64,000 nt of DNA from Bradyrhizobium sp. ARR65. GTDB taxonomy: Bacteria; Pseudomonadota; Alphaproteobacteria; Rhizobiales; Xanthobacteraceae. A program made the translations under genes and the position numbers. The stretch spans positions 1 through 64,000 of the forward strand of contig NZ_AWZU01000039.1 of the NCBI RefSeq assembly GCF_000472385.1. Reading direction: 5' to 3'. Below are positions 63,996 through 64,000 of the stretch, in pieces. The first letter of the stretch is position 1. Each line of letters starts with the position of its first letter. The notes beneath the pieces are model-generated. The model worked only from the letters and a program-made list of their open reading frames with translations. It had not been told where the DNA came from and made no database searches.

Positions 63996-64000
63996 CGGCG

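Noticed and set aside
1..64000. CRISPR array
   Set aside because: No regularly spaced direct repeats were seen.
1..64000. tRNA or rRNA genes, integration site
   Set aside because: No cloverleaf or rRNA segment was recognised by eye; a tRNA search tool would settle this.

Overview
The window looks like accessory DNA of an alphaproteobacterium, most likely Bradyrhizobium or a close relative. The evidence is high GC, a Trb-type conjugation module arranged as in rhizobial integrative elements, hmu-type haem genes, and Rhizobiales-style solute transporters. The genus is an inference, because no rRNA or tRNA gene was recognised. Pseudogenes, an insertion-sequence end and gene-poor gaps separate well-kept operons, as expected of an island assembled by transfer and decay.

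Region by region: 0-2.5 kb has the end of an IS4-type transposase and a lipid A acyltransferase. 2.6-15.3 kb is a conjugation locus (ribbon-helix-helix protein, an intruding MFS transporter, trbB-C-D-E-J-K-L-F-G-I, a DUF2274 protein, a convergent LysR regulator). No coupling protein (traG), relaxase or integrase is visible. 15.9-33.3 kb is a haem-iron block: an ECF sigma gene, hmuTUV, a decayed second sigma copy, fecR, a haem TonB-dependent receptor, a HasA-like secreted protein, its type I exporter (HasD, HasE), haem oxygenase, an unknown protein, and exbB-exbD-tonB. 33.4-37.9 kb holds a siderophore-interacting protein, a frameshifted methyltransferase, an AraC regulator, a cupin, a DUF1203 protein and a broken polygalacturonase. 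38.5-48.6 kb is one long operon joining a sugar/polyol-type ABC importer to a PEP-dependent dihydroxyacetone kinase with its own HPr and Enzyme I. 48.6-52 kb is gene-poor with a few small proteins. 52.1-61.5 kb is a probable LacI-controlled catabolic regulon: a Liv-type transporter with permease and both ATPases fused in one chain, a GH88 unsaturated glucuronyl hydrolase, a CoA-transferase and a MaoC hydratase. The window ends with HupE/UreJ-like and DUF4340 proteins.

The haem block reads as one pathway. A hemophore would be exported by HasD/HasE and captured by the receptor, with energy from ExbB-ExbD-TonB. HmuTUV would then carry haem across the inner membrane and haem oxygenase would release the iron. 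FecR and an ECF sigma factor would sense occupancy. The sigma gene beside fecR is broken while a related copy about 5 kb away is intact, so control may now act in trans.

The two most interesting candidates are this hemophore system, whose HasA-like protein carries an RTX-type tail, and the 52-61 kb regulon, where the same 12-bp palindrome lies before the Liv operon, the GH88 gene and the CoA-transferase/LacI pair. Family assignments come from reading motifs by eye; no database search was run.
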